From an uncultured Mycoplasmatota bacterium (GTDB lineage: Bacteria > Bacillota_I > Bacilli_A > RF39 > UBA660), in the NCBI GenBank assembly GCA_900554305.1, contig USGV01000010.1, positions 1 to 48,194 on the forward strand: DNA of 48,194 nt, given 5' to 3'. Both the position numbers and the translations under genes were made by a program. The notes under the pieces were generated by a model that saw only the letters and a list, made by a program, of their open reading frames with translations, was not told the DNA's origin and made no database searches. Shown here piece after piece: positions 7,409 to 16,091 of the stretch. Within the stretch, counting starts at the first letter, position 1. Every line of letters begins with the position of its first letter.

Positions 7409-8299
7409 TTATATATCAGAACAATTAAAGTTTGGTATAAAACTTTCACTTTGTGTTTCACCTTCCTGTATAAATGCATATTCTACACCCAAATTCAAAG
7501 CAAAATCAATAACATCCTGATATTCCTCATCACTAACTTTAGAGTTAAGATTTGGAAACTGCACAAAGTGTTTCAATGGAGTATACTGATTCATTATACT
7601 AATAATAATAGCATCTTTATAAGTATTATATAAATACTGTACTAGCTTCTTAGCATCATCACCATGACCGGGTAGGATAAGAATACGAACAATAACCCCA
7701 CGAACCATCAAGTCATCTTTTATAACAAATTGTCCAACTTGCTTTATCATTTCATCAATAGCCAAAGTTGCATAATGAAAATAATCTTTAACATGAGAGT
7801 ACTGGCAAGCTAGAGTATCATCAAAATATTTTAAATCCGCCAAATAGACATCAACGATACCATCTAACATACGAATAGTGGAAACATTTTCATAGCTACT
7901 TGTATTATAAACAATAGGAATTTTCAACTCTTTACCTTTGATTTTTTGAATTGAAGATACGATTTGAGGAACATAATGAGTGGGAGTGACTAAATTAATA
8001 TTATTGGCCCCTTGTTTTTGCAAATCTAAACATAATTCTTGGAATCGCTCTTCAGATATCTCCTTGCCATAACCTCCGGTACTAATCTTATAATTCTGAC
8101 AAAAGATACATTTTAAATTGCAATAGGAGAAAAAAATAGTACCACTACCCGTTTCCCCTGAAATAATGGGCTCTTCCCACATGTGCAACCCATAATGAGC
8201 AACTTTCATCTTTTCCCCCGCTCCACATACACCGGTAGTATGATAACGGTTAATTTTACAATTTCTAGGACATAAAGTGCATGATTCCAATTCATTCAT
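7409..8299 (-). CDS. Radical SAM protein, PflX-like (PflA-related)
   Basis: A protein of about 296 aa when started at ATG 8299, which has a good GAGGTG upstream. A longer in-frame start at 8374 would run through the promoter region. The N-terminus has a Cys-rich motif C-T-L-C-P-R-N-C followed by G-V-C-G-A-G. The radical SAM motif is C-N-L-K-C-I-F-C (CxxxCxxC). This is the COG1313/PflX layout, related to pyruvate formate-lyase activating enzymes but without a known substrate. No glycyl-radical enzyme lies beside it; the neighbour is an FTR-like iron-sulfur protein, so a redox or maturation role is possible. Confidence 0.85.
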   Translation of the reverse strand: MNELESCTLCPRNCKINRYHTTGVCGAGEKMKVAHYGLHMWEEPIISGETGSGTIFFSYCNLKCIFCQNYKISTGGYGKEISEERFQELCLDLQKQGANNINLVTPTHYVPQIVSSIQKIKGKELKIPIVYNTSSYENVSTIRMLDGIVDVYLADLKYFDDTLACQYSHVKDYFHYATLAIDEMIKQVGQFVIKDDLMVRGVIVRILILPGHGDDAKKLVQYLYNTYKDAIIISIMNQYTPLKHFVQFPNLNSKVSDEEYQDVIDFALNLGVEYAFIQEGETQSESFIPNFNCSDI

Positions 8300-8334
8300 A
8301 AAAACACCTCGATTACTATAATAGCATAAAGATA

Positions 8335-8362
8335 TTGAAATTTGATGGTAAAATGTTATAAT
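8335..8362 (+). promoter_or_regulatory. Promoter for the 310-aa HEYFH protein
   Basis: TTGAAA (8335-8340) and TATAAT (8357-8362) are separated by 16 bp and point at the gene starting at 8391. The region is shared with the divergent PflX-like gene. Confidence 0.7.
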
Positions 8363-8390
8363 AAACATCAACAATAAAGGAAAAATGCAT

Positions 8391-9323
8391 ATGGAAAAAA
8401 ATTTTTATACACAATTGGAAGAAAAAGTACAACAGAATCTAAAAAAAATAAAACAAACAGACCCCTTCTTGTATAAGGAGATGAGAATCATTTATGAGAT
8501 GCTAAAAGATGCAGAATATCCGACTTCTAAAGGATTAGTCCAAGGACCGTTAGCGAGAGTAACTGAAGAACAAGCTATTGCATTAGTGGCAGAATTCTTA
8601 GAAAAATGTAACCCAAGATATAAAGATAATTTATTAAAAGATTATTCAAATGGGAAGATAATCTTTAATCCAGAAGAAAAAAGTATTATGAAATGGGACG
8701 TTAAATCCCTAGAATATGATATAAATATTGAAAAAACAGACACTATCACAATGGCCTACGATTTAGTTCATGAATATTTTCATACTTTGAATTTAAACAT
8801 ATATGTTGTAAGAGCGGCACTAACAGAAACAGTTTCTATTATAGCGGAACTTATGTTTTTAGAATTTCTAAAAACAAAAGGTTATAGCGATTATGACTTA
8901 AATATTGTAAATCAAAAAAGAAGAAGTTATTATAACAATAACTTACATCTATTAAAATTGGTATTACCATTATACTTAGATAAAAAAGAAAAGAATACAA
9001 TTGCTGAAGAAACATATAGAAATCTTCCAGAACTGGTTGGCGTATCTCAACAAAATATAAATCTAAATTTAGAACATATATTGAATTCAAAAGAACTAGC
9101 CTTAGATGCATATAAATATGTAATTGGTTATCTGCAGGCCAGAATGGTTCTGTATAAAGGACTTGATTGCCATGGTTTAGAAGCATTAAACGAAAATCTA
9201 AAAAATGCTAACTTTAAAGAATTTGAAGAAAGGCTAATAGGTGATGATTTAGTAGAAACAATACATACCTATGCAAAGAAAGATGATTTTTCCTATCAAC
9301 CAATCCAGTTAGTAAAAAAGTAA
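8391..9323 (+). CDS. Hypothetical protein with a metallopeptidase-like HExxH motif
   Basis: About 310 aa. An in-frame ATG at 8385 is also possible, but AAAGGA (8376-8381) is better spaced for 8391. The middle contains L-V-H-E-Y-F-H-T-L-N, an H-E-x-x-H zinc-binding pattern. An E-T-V-S-I-I-A-E-L segment about 25 residues later could give the third ligand, as in gluzincin peptidases of the M3 type. There is no signal peptide. The overall sequence is far shorter than oligopeptidase F (about 600 aa), so this may be a minimal or degenerate relative. A substrate cannot be named. Confidence 0.6.
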   Translation: MEKNFYTQLEEKVQQNLKKIKQTDPFLYKEMRIIYEMLKDAEYPTSKGLVQGPLARVTEEQAIALVAEFLEKCNPRYKDNLLKDYSNGKIIFNPEEKSIMKWDVKSLEYDINIEKTDTITMAYDLVHEYFHTLNLNIYVVRAALTETVSIIAELMFLEFLKTKGYSDYDLNIVNQKRRSYYNNNLHLLKLVLPLYLDKKEKNTIAEETYRNLPELVGVSQQNINLNLEHILNSKELALDAYKYVIGYLQARMVLYKGLDCHGLEALNENLKNANFKEFEERLIGDDLVETIHTYAKKDDFSYQPIQLVKK

Positions 9324-9333
9324 AGCATAAATA

Positions 9334-9369
9334 AAAACCTCATAACATACACTTTGTTAGGAGGCTTTT
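9334..9369 (+). promoter_or_regulatory. Hairpin that overlaps the Shine-Dalgarno of the Ca2+-ATPase gene
   Basis: CCTCATAACA (9338-9347) pairs with TGTTAGGAGG (9355-9364), leaving one mismatch, and flanking A4/T4 extend it. It is followed by TTTTAT. The 3' arm contains the AGGAGG of the downstream gene. The element therefore looks like the terminator of the upstream gene with the next gene's ribosome-binding site embedded in it. Confidence 0.6.
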
Positions 9370-11952
9370 ATGTTAAATGGACTAACGAATAAAGAAGTAA
9401 TCGAACAAAGAAAAGAATATGGTAGTAATGAAATCACTAGAGCAAAACAAAAAGGAATAGGAAAATTATTTTTAGAGTCATTAGGAGATCCAATTATTAA
9501 AATATTACTAATTGCCTTAGGAATAAAAACAATGTTTCTGTTTCATGAATTTGATTGGTTTGAAACATTAGGAATTGTGATTGCTATTATGATAGCTTCT
9601 TTAATTTCAACTATTTCTGAATATGGCAGTGAAGAAGCATTTAAGAAACTCCAGCAAGAATCTTCTAAATTAAAATGCAAAGTAAAAAGAGATGGTAGTG
9701 TAAAAGAAATACCAATGGATGATATCGTAGTAAAAGATTTAGTTTTGCTACAAACCGGAGATAAAATTCCTGCAGATGGTATTATAAGAGAAGGTTCAGT
9801 ACTAGTAGATGAATCAAGTATGAATGGAGAAGCAAAAGAAACAGAAAAAACAATTGGAGACAAACTGTTTAGAGGAACAGTAATATATGCAGAAGAAGCA
9901 TATATGGAAGTAACAGAAGTAGGCAATCAAACCTTCTATGGGAAAATGAGTCAAGAACTTCAAGAGACAGCAGGAGATAGCCCTTTAAAAATTAGATTAA
10001 GAGAATTAGCGAAGTTTATTAGTAAAATAGGATATATAAGTGCGGTATTAGTAGCCCTTTCTTATCTATTTACAGAAATAGTCATAGCCAATTCTTTTAA
10101 TTTGGAACAAATTATGGATACTATAACAAATTTTCCCAAAATGATGAATATATTAATTTATGCATTAACACTAAGTGTAACAATTATAGTAGTAGCGGTT
10201 CCAGAAGGGCTACCCATGATGATTACTTTAGTACTTTCTTCAAACATGAAAAGAATGCTAAAGAGCCATGTTTTAGTAAGAAAAATGGTAGGAATTGAAA
10301 CCGCTGGAAGTCTAAACATTTTGTTTACTGACAAAACGGGAACATTAACAAAAGGAAAATTAAAAGTAATTAGTTTTATAGATGGAAATGGAACAGAATA
10401 TAAAACAGAAAAAGAATTGCTAAAACATAAATTTCTCCACGAACATGTAAAAAATAATTGTTTATATAATAATAGTAGTAATTTTGATGATAATCATGTA
10501 CCTATCGGAGGAAACATTACAGATAGAGCAGTATTAGAATTTATTAAATCTGATAGTAATAAAAAATATAAAAAAATAAAAATCATTCCCTTCGATAGTA
10601 AAAACAAATTTTCTGGAGCAGTAATAGACATAGGTAAAAAAGTTAATTATATCAAAGGCGCTCCCGAAAAGCTTCTACCTTTATGTAAAACTTATATAAA
10701 AGAAAATGGTCAAAAGGAAATAATATCTAATAAAGAGAAAATAGCATACGAAATAAAGAAAAAAACAGAACAAGGAATACGAGCAATTTTACTTGCCTAT
10801 AATGATAATTACATGCCTGAAAGACTAGAAAGACTAACGCTAATTGGCCTCATGTATATAAAGGACGAAGTCAGAGAAGAAGCCAAAGAAGGAATTGAAC
10901 TGGTCCATAAATCCGGTATTCAAACAGTAATGATTACAGGTGATAATAAAGATACAGCGATAAATATAAGCAAAGAAATTGGGTTAATAAGTGATAAGGA
11001 AGATATTATTTTAACGAGTGATGAGCTAAAAGAACTTTCAGATGATAAAGTGAAAGAAATTTTACCTAGATTAAAGGTAGTGGCTAGAAGTATGCCACAG
11101 GATAAGAGTAGATTGGTACGTTTAGCCGAAGAAAAAAATTTAGTAGTCGGAATGACCGGCGATGGAGTAAATGATGCTCCTGCATTAAAAAAAGCTGATG
11201 TTGGCTTTGCGATGGGAAGCGGAACAGAGGTTGCAAAAGAAGCAAGTGACATTGTTATATTAGATAATAATTTTTTATCCATAGCAAATGCTATTTCTTA
11301 TGGTCGTACAATATTTAAAAGTATTAGAAAGTTCATTATTTTTCAGTTAACAATTAATTTATGTGCAGTAAGTTTATCTATCGTTGGGCCGTTTATAGGA
11401 ATAGAAACCCCTGTAACAGTCATTCAAATGCTATGGATTAACATGATTATGGATACTTTAGCAGGCATTGCCTTTTCTTACGAACCACCATTGAAATCAT
11501 ATATGCAAGAAACCCCAAAGGCTAAAAATGAAAAAATAATGAATTCTTATATGTATAGTGAAATAGTTTTTACAGGGATTTATTCGGCGCTACTTTGTCT
11601 TTTCTTTTTGAAAAGTCCAACAATAAGAATGTTATATAGAACTGACCCTTCAAATAAATACATCATGACAGCATTTTTTGCATTATTTATATTTATGGGA
11701 ATATTTAACTGCTTTAATGCTAGAACACCACGATTAAATTTACTAGCAGACTTAAACAAAAATAAAGTATTTATCTTAATTATTTTATTTATTATTCTAG
11801 TACAGCTTTATTTAATATACTATGGTGGAAATTTATTTAGAGCATATGGTTTATCATCAAAAGAATTAATAATTACAATTTTGTTAGCTTCAACCGTAAT
11901 ACCAGTGGATTGGTTACGGAAACTAGCAACGAAACGAAACAAAACAATTTAA
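9370..11952 (+). CDS. P-type Ca2+-transporting ATPase (P2 type)
   Basis: An 860-aa cation pump. It has the P2 membrane motif V-P-E-G-L-P-M-M in M4, the phosphorylation site D-K-T-G-T-L-T with Asp321, and the hinge T-G-D-G-V-N-D-A-P-A-L. About ten membrane segments are present, with an N-terminal cation-ATPase domain (L-T-N-K-E-V-I-E-Q-R-K-E-Y-G-S-N-E). M6 has N-M-I-M-D-T-L-A, the carboxylate-containing pattern of PMCA-like calcium pumps. Bacterial relatives export Ca2+ from the cytoplasm. Its ribosome-binding site lies inside a hairpin (9338-9364), which suggests translational control or read-through from upstream. The FkbM gene follows after 11 bp and is probably cotranscribed. Confidence 0.93.
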   Translation: MLNGLTNKEVIEQRKEYGSNEITRAKQKGIGKLFLESLGDPIIKILLIALGIKTMFLFHEFDWFETLGIVIAIMIASLISTISEYGSEEAFKKLQQESSKLKCKVKRDGSVKEIPMDDIVVKDLVLLQTGDKIPADGIIREGSVLVDESSMNGEAKETEKTIGDKLFRGTVIYAEEAYMEVTEVGNQTFYGKMSQELQETAGDSPLKIRLRELAKFISKIGYISAVLVALSYLFTEIVIANSFNLEQIMDTITNFPKMMNILIYALTLSVTIIVVAVPEGLPMMITLVLSSNMKRMLKSHVLVRKMVGIETAGSLNILFTDKTGTLTKGKLKVISFIDGNGTEYKTEKELLKHKFLHEHVKNNCLYNNSSNFDDNHVPIGGNITDRAVLEFIKSDSNKKYKKIKIIPFDSKNKFSGAVIDIGKKVNYIKGAPEKLLPLCKTYIKENGQKEIISNKEKIAYEIKKKTEQGIRAILLAYNDNYMPERLERLTLIGLMYIKDEVREEAKEGIELVHKSGIQTVMITGDNKDTAINISKEIGLISDKEDIILTSDELKELSDDKVKEILPRLKVVARSMPQDKSRLVRLAEEKNLVVGMTGDGVNDAPALKKADVGFAMGSGTEVAKEASDIVILDNNFLSIANAISYGRTIFKSIRKFIIFQLTINLCAVSLSIVGPFIGIETPVTVIQMLWINMIMDTLAGIAFSYEPPLKSYMQETPKAKNEKIMNSYMYSEIVFTGIYSALLCLFFLKSPTIRMLYRTDPSNKYIMTAFFALFIFMGIFNCFNARTPRLNLLADLNKNKVFILIILFIILVQLYLIYYGGNLFRAYGLSSKELIITILLASTVIPVDWLRKLATKRNKTI

Positions 11953-11963
11953 AAGGAGAATTT

Positions 11964-12902
11964 ATGAATAGAATAGATAAAAAATTTCAAGAATTAGTAG
12001 TAGAAATAACAAGAAAGTCTAAAGAGGAAATTTACAATCAAATAAAAGAAACATATACAATGAGTCCAATAGAAGTAAAAACGGCATTAGAAAATTATTT
12101 TAAAACTTTTGCTTACTGGGGAAAATTAGAAGAATATAGAGGAGAGTATGAATCTTTATATTTGAGAGCAACTTCCCTAAAAGATCATATAGAAGACTAT
12201 GTTTGGTTGTATAACAAATTAACAGATTATCGTTCTAAAAAATTACTTTTTGCAATATTAAACAATTGGTATTATTTTGATACAAGAGAAACTAGTATAT
12301 CTTTAGAAAGGAACTATGATCAATACTGGGATTTAGATATTATAAAACCAACAAGTGAAGAAGTAATAGTAGATGTGGGTGCATATACAGGCGATAGTAT
12401 ACTTACGTATATCAAAAATTATGGTATAGACAATTATAAAAAAATTTATGCTTATGAAATAACTCCAGAAAGTATAGAATTAATAAGAAACAATACAAGA
12501 TATTACCCAAATATTGAAATTAGAAAAAAAGCGGTAGTAGACTTCCCTAAAAAAGTATACATGCATATAAATGAAGAAGGATCATCGGCAAACCAGATAT
12601 CTGAAGAAGGAGAAGAAATACTAGAAGGAATAAGTATTGATAATGATATAGAGGAACAAGTTTCTATGATAAAAATGGATATCGAAGGTGGAGAAACCAA
12701 AGCCTTACTTGGCTGCAGTAATCATATAAAAATGGAGACACCCAAGCTATTGATTTCAGTTTATCATAACTATGAAGATTTATGGAAAATTCCTAGGATG
12801 ATAGATGATATGAATAGTAATTATGAATTCTATCTTCGATGTTATGGAACAGAATTGTTTCCAACAGAGATTATTCTTTATGCAATAAAAAAAGAAGCAT
12901 GA
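11964..12902 (+). CDS. FkbM-family methyltransferase
   Basis: A 312-aa protein starting at ATG 11964, which has AAAGGAG upstream. An in-frame ATG at 11910 would overlap the ATPase gene and lacks an RBS. After a helical N-terminal region of about 120 residues comes a SAM-binding motif V-D-V-G-A-Y-T-G-D-S, then the FkbM signature M-I-K-M-D-I-E-G-G-E. The C-terminus has I-S-V-Y-H. FkbM enzymes O-methylate sugars or polyketides; the substrate here is unknown. Position directly behind the Ca2+-ATPase suggests cotranscription, not shared function. The stop codon abuts a decayed DUF523 gene. Confidence 0.85.
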   Translation: MNRIDKKFQELVVEITRKSKEEIYNQIKETYTMSPIEVKTALENYFKTFAYWGKLEEYRGEYESLYLRATSLKDHIEDYVWLYNKLTDYRSKKLLFAILNNWYYFDTRETSISLERNYDQYWDLDIIKPTSEEVIVDVGAYTGDSILTYIKNYGIDNYKKIYAYEITPESIELIRNNTRYYPNIEIRKKAVVDFPKKVYMHINEEGSSANQISEEGEEILEGISIDNDIEEQVSMIKMDIEGGETKALLGCSNHIKMETPKLLISVYHNYEDLWKIPRMIDDMNSNYEFYLRCYGTELFPTEIILYAIKKEA

Positions 12903-12903
12903 T

Positions 12904-13038
12904 ATAAGCCCTTCTTGTGGAATGAATGAAATTTATGATCAAAAATTCACCGCTTCCTTAGTAAAGAGAGACGGAGTCACAGCAGAACTGTTAAGAAAAA
13001 ATGGAATTCAGGTAGTTTCTTCAGATGAATATTTATAA
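12904..13038 (+). pseudogene. C-terminal remnant of a DUF523 (TudS-like) gene
   Basis: The frame encodes S-P-S-C-G-M-N-E-I-Y-D, then G-V-T-A-E-L-L-R-K-N-G-I and a short tail before TAA at 13036. This matches the C-terminal third of DUF523 proteins, which carry S-P-S-C-G and G-D-G-V-T-A-x-L-L-x-x-N-G-I. Some members are thiouracil desulfurases with a [4Fe-4S] cluster. The N-terminal two thirds are absent; the FkbM gene ends at 12902 exactly where the remnant begins. A deletion appears to have fused the two neighbours. An internal ATG at 12922 could give 38 residues, but no RBS is seen. Confidence 0.72.
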
Positions 13039-13042
13039 AAAG

Positions 13043-13081
13043 AAAAAAGTGGTTATTACTCACAAGTAAAACCACTTTTTT
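13043..13081. terminator. Bidirectional terminator
   Basis: AAAAAGTGGTT and AACCACTTTTTT form the base of a hairpin, with an additional TTACT/AGTAA pairing inside. A-run and T-run flank it, serving the plus-strand FkbM unit and the minus-strand lipoprotein gene. Confidence 0.75.
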
Positions 13082-13514
13082 CAGCTTGTTCTTTAACGCT
13101 GTCATAAGTACCTTCAGCATCAGCAAGACCATCTAAATTATAATCAGATAAATCTTCATCTTTAGCTTTTGCTACATCAACATCAATTGTTATTGTATAA
13201 ATATGGTCACTTTCATTGTTATCTTTAGTCAATTCAATTCCTTCTTTATTAGAATCAGGAAATTGTTCAGCTAATGTGTCAGTAAAAAGATCCCAGTTGT
13301 TTTTTATTGTATCATTAGTTGCTTCACTCGCTACAATAAGCTTAAGATTAGAAACCTTATCACCGTTGAAAGTAACTTCAACTGTTTGATCCATACTTAA
13401 CCCAGCTTGCTTTTGATTAGTAGAACAAGTAAGCACTTTTTCACTACCACATCCTGCCAAAAGTAAGCAAGAAGCAAAAGCAAAAGTTATACCCAATATT
13501 TTTAATTTCTTCAC
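13056..13514 (-). CDS. Lipoprotein of about 150 aa (DUF1307/YehR-like)
   Basis: The product has a type II signal peptide with lipobox L-L-L-A-G-C (Cys about residue 22), so it is anchored to the outer face of the membrane. The mature part is acidic and resembles the small DUF1307/YehR-like lipoprotein family: T-V-E-V-T-F-N-G-D-K-V early and a late Y-D-S-V-K-E-Q-A-E-K-S-G-F. Function of that family is unknown. The start codon is GTG at 13514, supported by AAAGGAG upstream. A single extra Cys at the C-terminus (F-T-C-E) could pair with C-S-T near residue 31. Confidence 0.75.
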   Translation of the reverse strand: MKKLKILGITFAFASCLLLAGCGSEKVLTCSTNQKQAGLSMDQTVEVTFNGDKVSNLKLIVASEATNDTIKNNWDLFTDTLAEQFPDSNKEGIELTKDNNESDHIYTITIDVDVAKAKDEDLSDYNLDGLADAEGTYDSVKEQAEKSGFTCE

Positions 13515-13598
13515 GTCAATACTCCTTTCTACTTTTAATATACTGTAATAGAAGAAAAAAGTAAAGTTTTATATAATTTTTCTGTCTAAAAATAATAA

Positions 13599-15659
13599 TT
13601 AATTTTCCAAAGAAATCTTTTCTAAGTCGAAATAAAAACCGTATTCTAAATAAGCTTCATCGCCAACCTTTGCCATTTTTTCTTCTACTTTTAGTCCACC
13701 CAATCCTTCGTAAAAAGATATAGCACTCTTATTATCAGAAAAACACCAAACAATCATATTGTGCTTGCCTAGAGAATAGAGTTCTTTAGCCGTAGAAATT
13801 AACAAATTAGAGCCGATTCCTCTTCCGGCTTCTTTTTTCTTTACGTATAAACTAACAAGTTCAGAATCGTATTTTTTATCTTTATCTTCTGGCATAAAAC
13901 AAGAGTACCCTAAAACTTCATCTCCTCGTACCGCAACAAAAACCAAATCTTTATATTCATCAAAACTACTTAAGTATCTTTGTGTTTGAGAGTCATAGTC
14001 GAGAGAGTTTAAATATTTAGAGGCCACTATTTTGTCGTAGGCAGTTCTCCATCCATCGATTTTAATATGAGCCATCTGTTCTTGATCTTTCTCTAAGTTT
14101 TTACGGATAATATAATCTTCGCCAGGCTCTAATAAATGAAGCGATTGATTCATTTGAGAAAGTGCAGAGATAATTAAATTATCTTCAATAGCAAAAGTAA
14201 CCCTACCAACTAATTCATTTGGATACGGCCAACTAATAGATTGACCCACTAAGAAACGAGTACGATAAGTTCGGTAAAAGAAAGTAAGTAAATCTCGCTC
14301 AGTATTAATAACCATATTCTTATATTTCATACCACGAACTTTTGTAAAATCTAAAATGGCAAAAAATCCAGATTCAGGTTCTAAATTATCAGGAAACTTT
14401 GTATAAGGAAGTCCTTCTAAAGCTTGCTCTAACAACACTGGATCACTAATTTGATTACTAATTTTTTCTTGGATTTTCTTCTTCGCAGAAATATCTTTAA
14501 TGGAATCAATTCCTTCTACTAAAGCCTTTAATAACTGGTACTTCTTCTGATAAATTATTCTTAATTTAGAAAAATAGTCTTGATAAATAGCATCGCGCTC
14601 AGGACGCACATTAAAAGCACCAGCAAGAGCTCGTCCAACAATATCAGGAGCAGAATCCATACCTTGGAAGATACGATTAATTAGTTCTCGAATAATCACT
14701 TCGTCGGCAACTACAAAGCCGGCCCTAAGACTTGCCATACCATAACTTTTAGAAAGCCCGAACAAAGAAATTGTATTTCTAAACATCCCTGGAATAGTAG
14801 CAATAGGTTTAGCGAGATTATCTGCATCAAAAGTCAAATCTCGATATACCAAGTCATCGATAATAAACACTCCGCGCTTTAAACAAACTTCCCCAATTTC
14901 TTTTAATAAACCTTCATTCTTTTCTCCCATAACTTTACCAGTAGGGTTATTAGGATTAGCATTAACAAAAGCTACAACTCTAGGAATATAACCTTTACGA
15001 CGATTATAAACTTTTTGTAAACTTTCGTTAATTTCATCAATTTTATTTGCCAGCTTTTCCGGATTTACAAGAAAGTGGTCTTCTTTAGATAAAGGCAAAA
15101 TTTCTACTTCAGCACCAGCACGCTCAGCACGTATAGTAAATAACCCATAATTAGGGCCTGTAACCAAAACAACATCTCCAGGTTTAGAAATAATACTAAC
15201 TACCATATTAAAAGCAATAGAAGTAGATGGCAAAAAAGTAATATTATGGACACATAAACCCTTATCATCAATATCAGAATAATTATAAGGCGTAGTATTA
15301 ATAAAACCTTCTTTTTCTATATAATCAAGTAGTACTTTTCTAATTTCATCAGACCCTTCAGTGTATGGATATTTATACATATAAGAGTCAAGAGCTTTTT
15401 TCATTTCATCGATAGCCATAGGAAAAGGTGGGTATTTAGTAGGATTACCACTACCCAAATCAATATCAGGAATCGTAGTGATATCATCATCCCTAACTTC
15501 GAATCCATAATATTCAATAGCATCTGCTATTTCTTGAACAGTTGGATTAAAAGAATCTCCATCGTATCTACCTCCGACTTCTGGAAGCCCAAAACGTCTT
15601 TCTCCTAAGCTTGGATTTTGCTGCAACAAGCGATCAATTGCACTAGATTTAATAATCAT
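13599..15659 (-). CDS. Fusion of PLP aminotransferase and GNAT acetyltransferase
   Basis: A 686-aa two-domain protein. Residues about 1-500 are a fold-type I PLP enzyme: N-A-N-P-N-N-P-T-G binds the substrate carboxylate and ring, I-I-D-D-L-V-Y-R-D contacts PLP, and S-L-F-G-L-S-K-S-Y-G contains the Schiff-base Lys. It resembles the long bacterial aspartate aminotransferase-like group. Residues about 530-686 are a GNAT domain with acetyl-CoA loop E-A-G-R-G-I-G-S-N-L-L. Such a fusion could make and then N-acetylate an amino acid, but the substrate is not evident. TAGGAGG precedes the ATG. The ArsR-type gene ends 19 bp upstream, so they may share a transcript. Confidence 0.85.
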   Translation of the reverse strand: MIIKSSAIDRLLQQNPSLGERRFGLPEVGGRYDGDSFNPTVQEIADAIEYYGFEVRDDDITTIPDIDLGSGNPTKYPPFPMAIDEMKKALDSYMYKYPYTEGSDEIRKVLLDYIEKEGFINTTPYNYSDIDDKGLCVHNITFLPSTSIAFNMVVSIISKPGDVVLVTGPNYGLFTIRAERAGAEVEILPLSKEDHFLVNPEKLANKIDEINESLQKVYNRRKGYIPRVVAFVNANPNNPTGKVMGEKNEGLLKEIGEVCLKRGVFIIDDLVYRDLTFDADNLAKPIATIPGMFRNTISLFGLSKSYGMASLRAGFVVADEVIIRELINRIFQGMDSAPDIVGRALAGAFNVRPERDAIYQDYFSKLRIIYQKKYQLLKALVEGIDSIKDISAKKKIQEKISNQISDPVLLEQALEGLPYTKFPDNLEPESGFFAILDFTKVRGMKYKNMVINTERDLLTFFYRTYRTRFLVGQSISWPYPNELVGRVTFAIEDNLIISALSQMNQSLHLLEPGEDYIIRKNLEKDQEQMAHIKIDGWRTAYDKIVASKYLNSLDYDSQTQRYLSSFDEYKDLVFVAVRGDEVLGYSCFMPEDKDKKYDSELVSLYVKKKEAGRGIGSNLLISTAKELYSLGKHNMIVWCFSDNKSAISFYEGLGGLKVEEKMAKVGDEAYLEYGFYFDLEKISLEN

Positions 15660-15678
15660 AAATTACCTCCTAATAATT

Positions 15679-16029
15679 TTAGCGTTCTAAAATGTGTTCC
15701 AAAGATACTTCTAAGATAGATTTAATATGGTCATCATCTAAAGAATAATAAATATTTTTTCCATCTCTTCTAATTTTTACCAATTTAGCATTTCGCAAGG
15801 ACTTTAACTGATGAGAAACAGCTGAAATGGACATATTAAGTAAATAAGCCAAATCACTAACACAAAGTTCTCCATATTCCAACACCATTAATAGTTGAAG
15901 TCTTGTGCTATCTCCCATAATCTTAAAAAAGTCAGATAAATCGGTAATAGTATTATAAGAATCTAATTTTTGTTTGATTTCATTTACTAAATTTACATCA
16001 TGGATTGTTATATCTGCATTATTTTCCAA
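15679..16029 (-). CDS. ArsR/SmtB-family metal-sensing repressor (CadC-like)
   Basis: About 116 aa when started at TTG 16029. GAGGTG (16036-16041) lies six bases upstream. An ATG at 16059 is in frame, but the intervening codons contain the promoter -10 box TATAAT, so TTG is preferred. The winged helix reads E-L-C-V-S-D-L-A-Y-L-L with recognition helix S-I-S-A-V-S-H-Q-L-K-S-L. The alpha-5 region has D-D-D-H-I, matching metal ligands of CzrA/SmtB-type Zn or Co sensors. The ELCVCDL cysteine motif of CadC appears as E-L-C-V-S-D-L, so one Cys is replaced by Ser. It should repress the divergent HMA-ATPase genes. Confidence 0.88.
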   Translation of the reverse strand: MENNADITIHDVNLVNEIKQKLDSYNTITDLSDFFKIMGDSTRLQLLMVLEYGELCVSDLAYLLNMSISAVSHQLKSLRNAKLVKIRRDGKNIYYSLDDDHIKSILEVSLEHILER

Positions 16030-16047
16030 GAATATCACCTCAAATTT

Positions 16048-16076
16048 ATTATAAGTCAAGAAAAAAAATTAATCAA
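16048..16076 (-). promoter_or_regulatory. Promoter of the ArsR-type gene
   Basis: On the minus strand -35 TTGATT (16071-16076) and a perfect -10 TATAAT (16048-16053) lie 17 bp apart. The message would start just upstream of GAGGTG, giving a very short leader and supporting the TTG start at 16029. Confidence 0.75.
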
Positions 16077-16091
16077 ACAATTAAAAAAACA

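Noticed and set aside
8300..8374. The 25-residue N-terminal extension of the PflX-like protein
   Set aside because: It covers the divergent promoter region and is not PflX-like, whereas ATG 8299 has a good GAGGTG.
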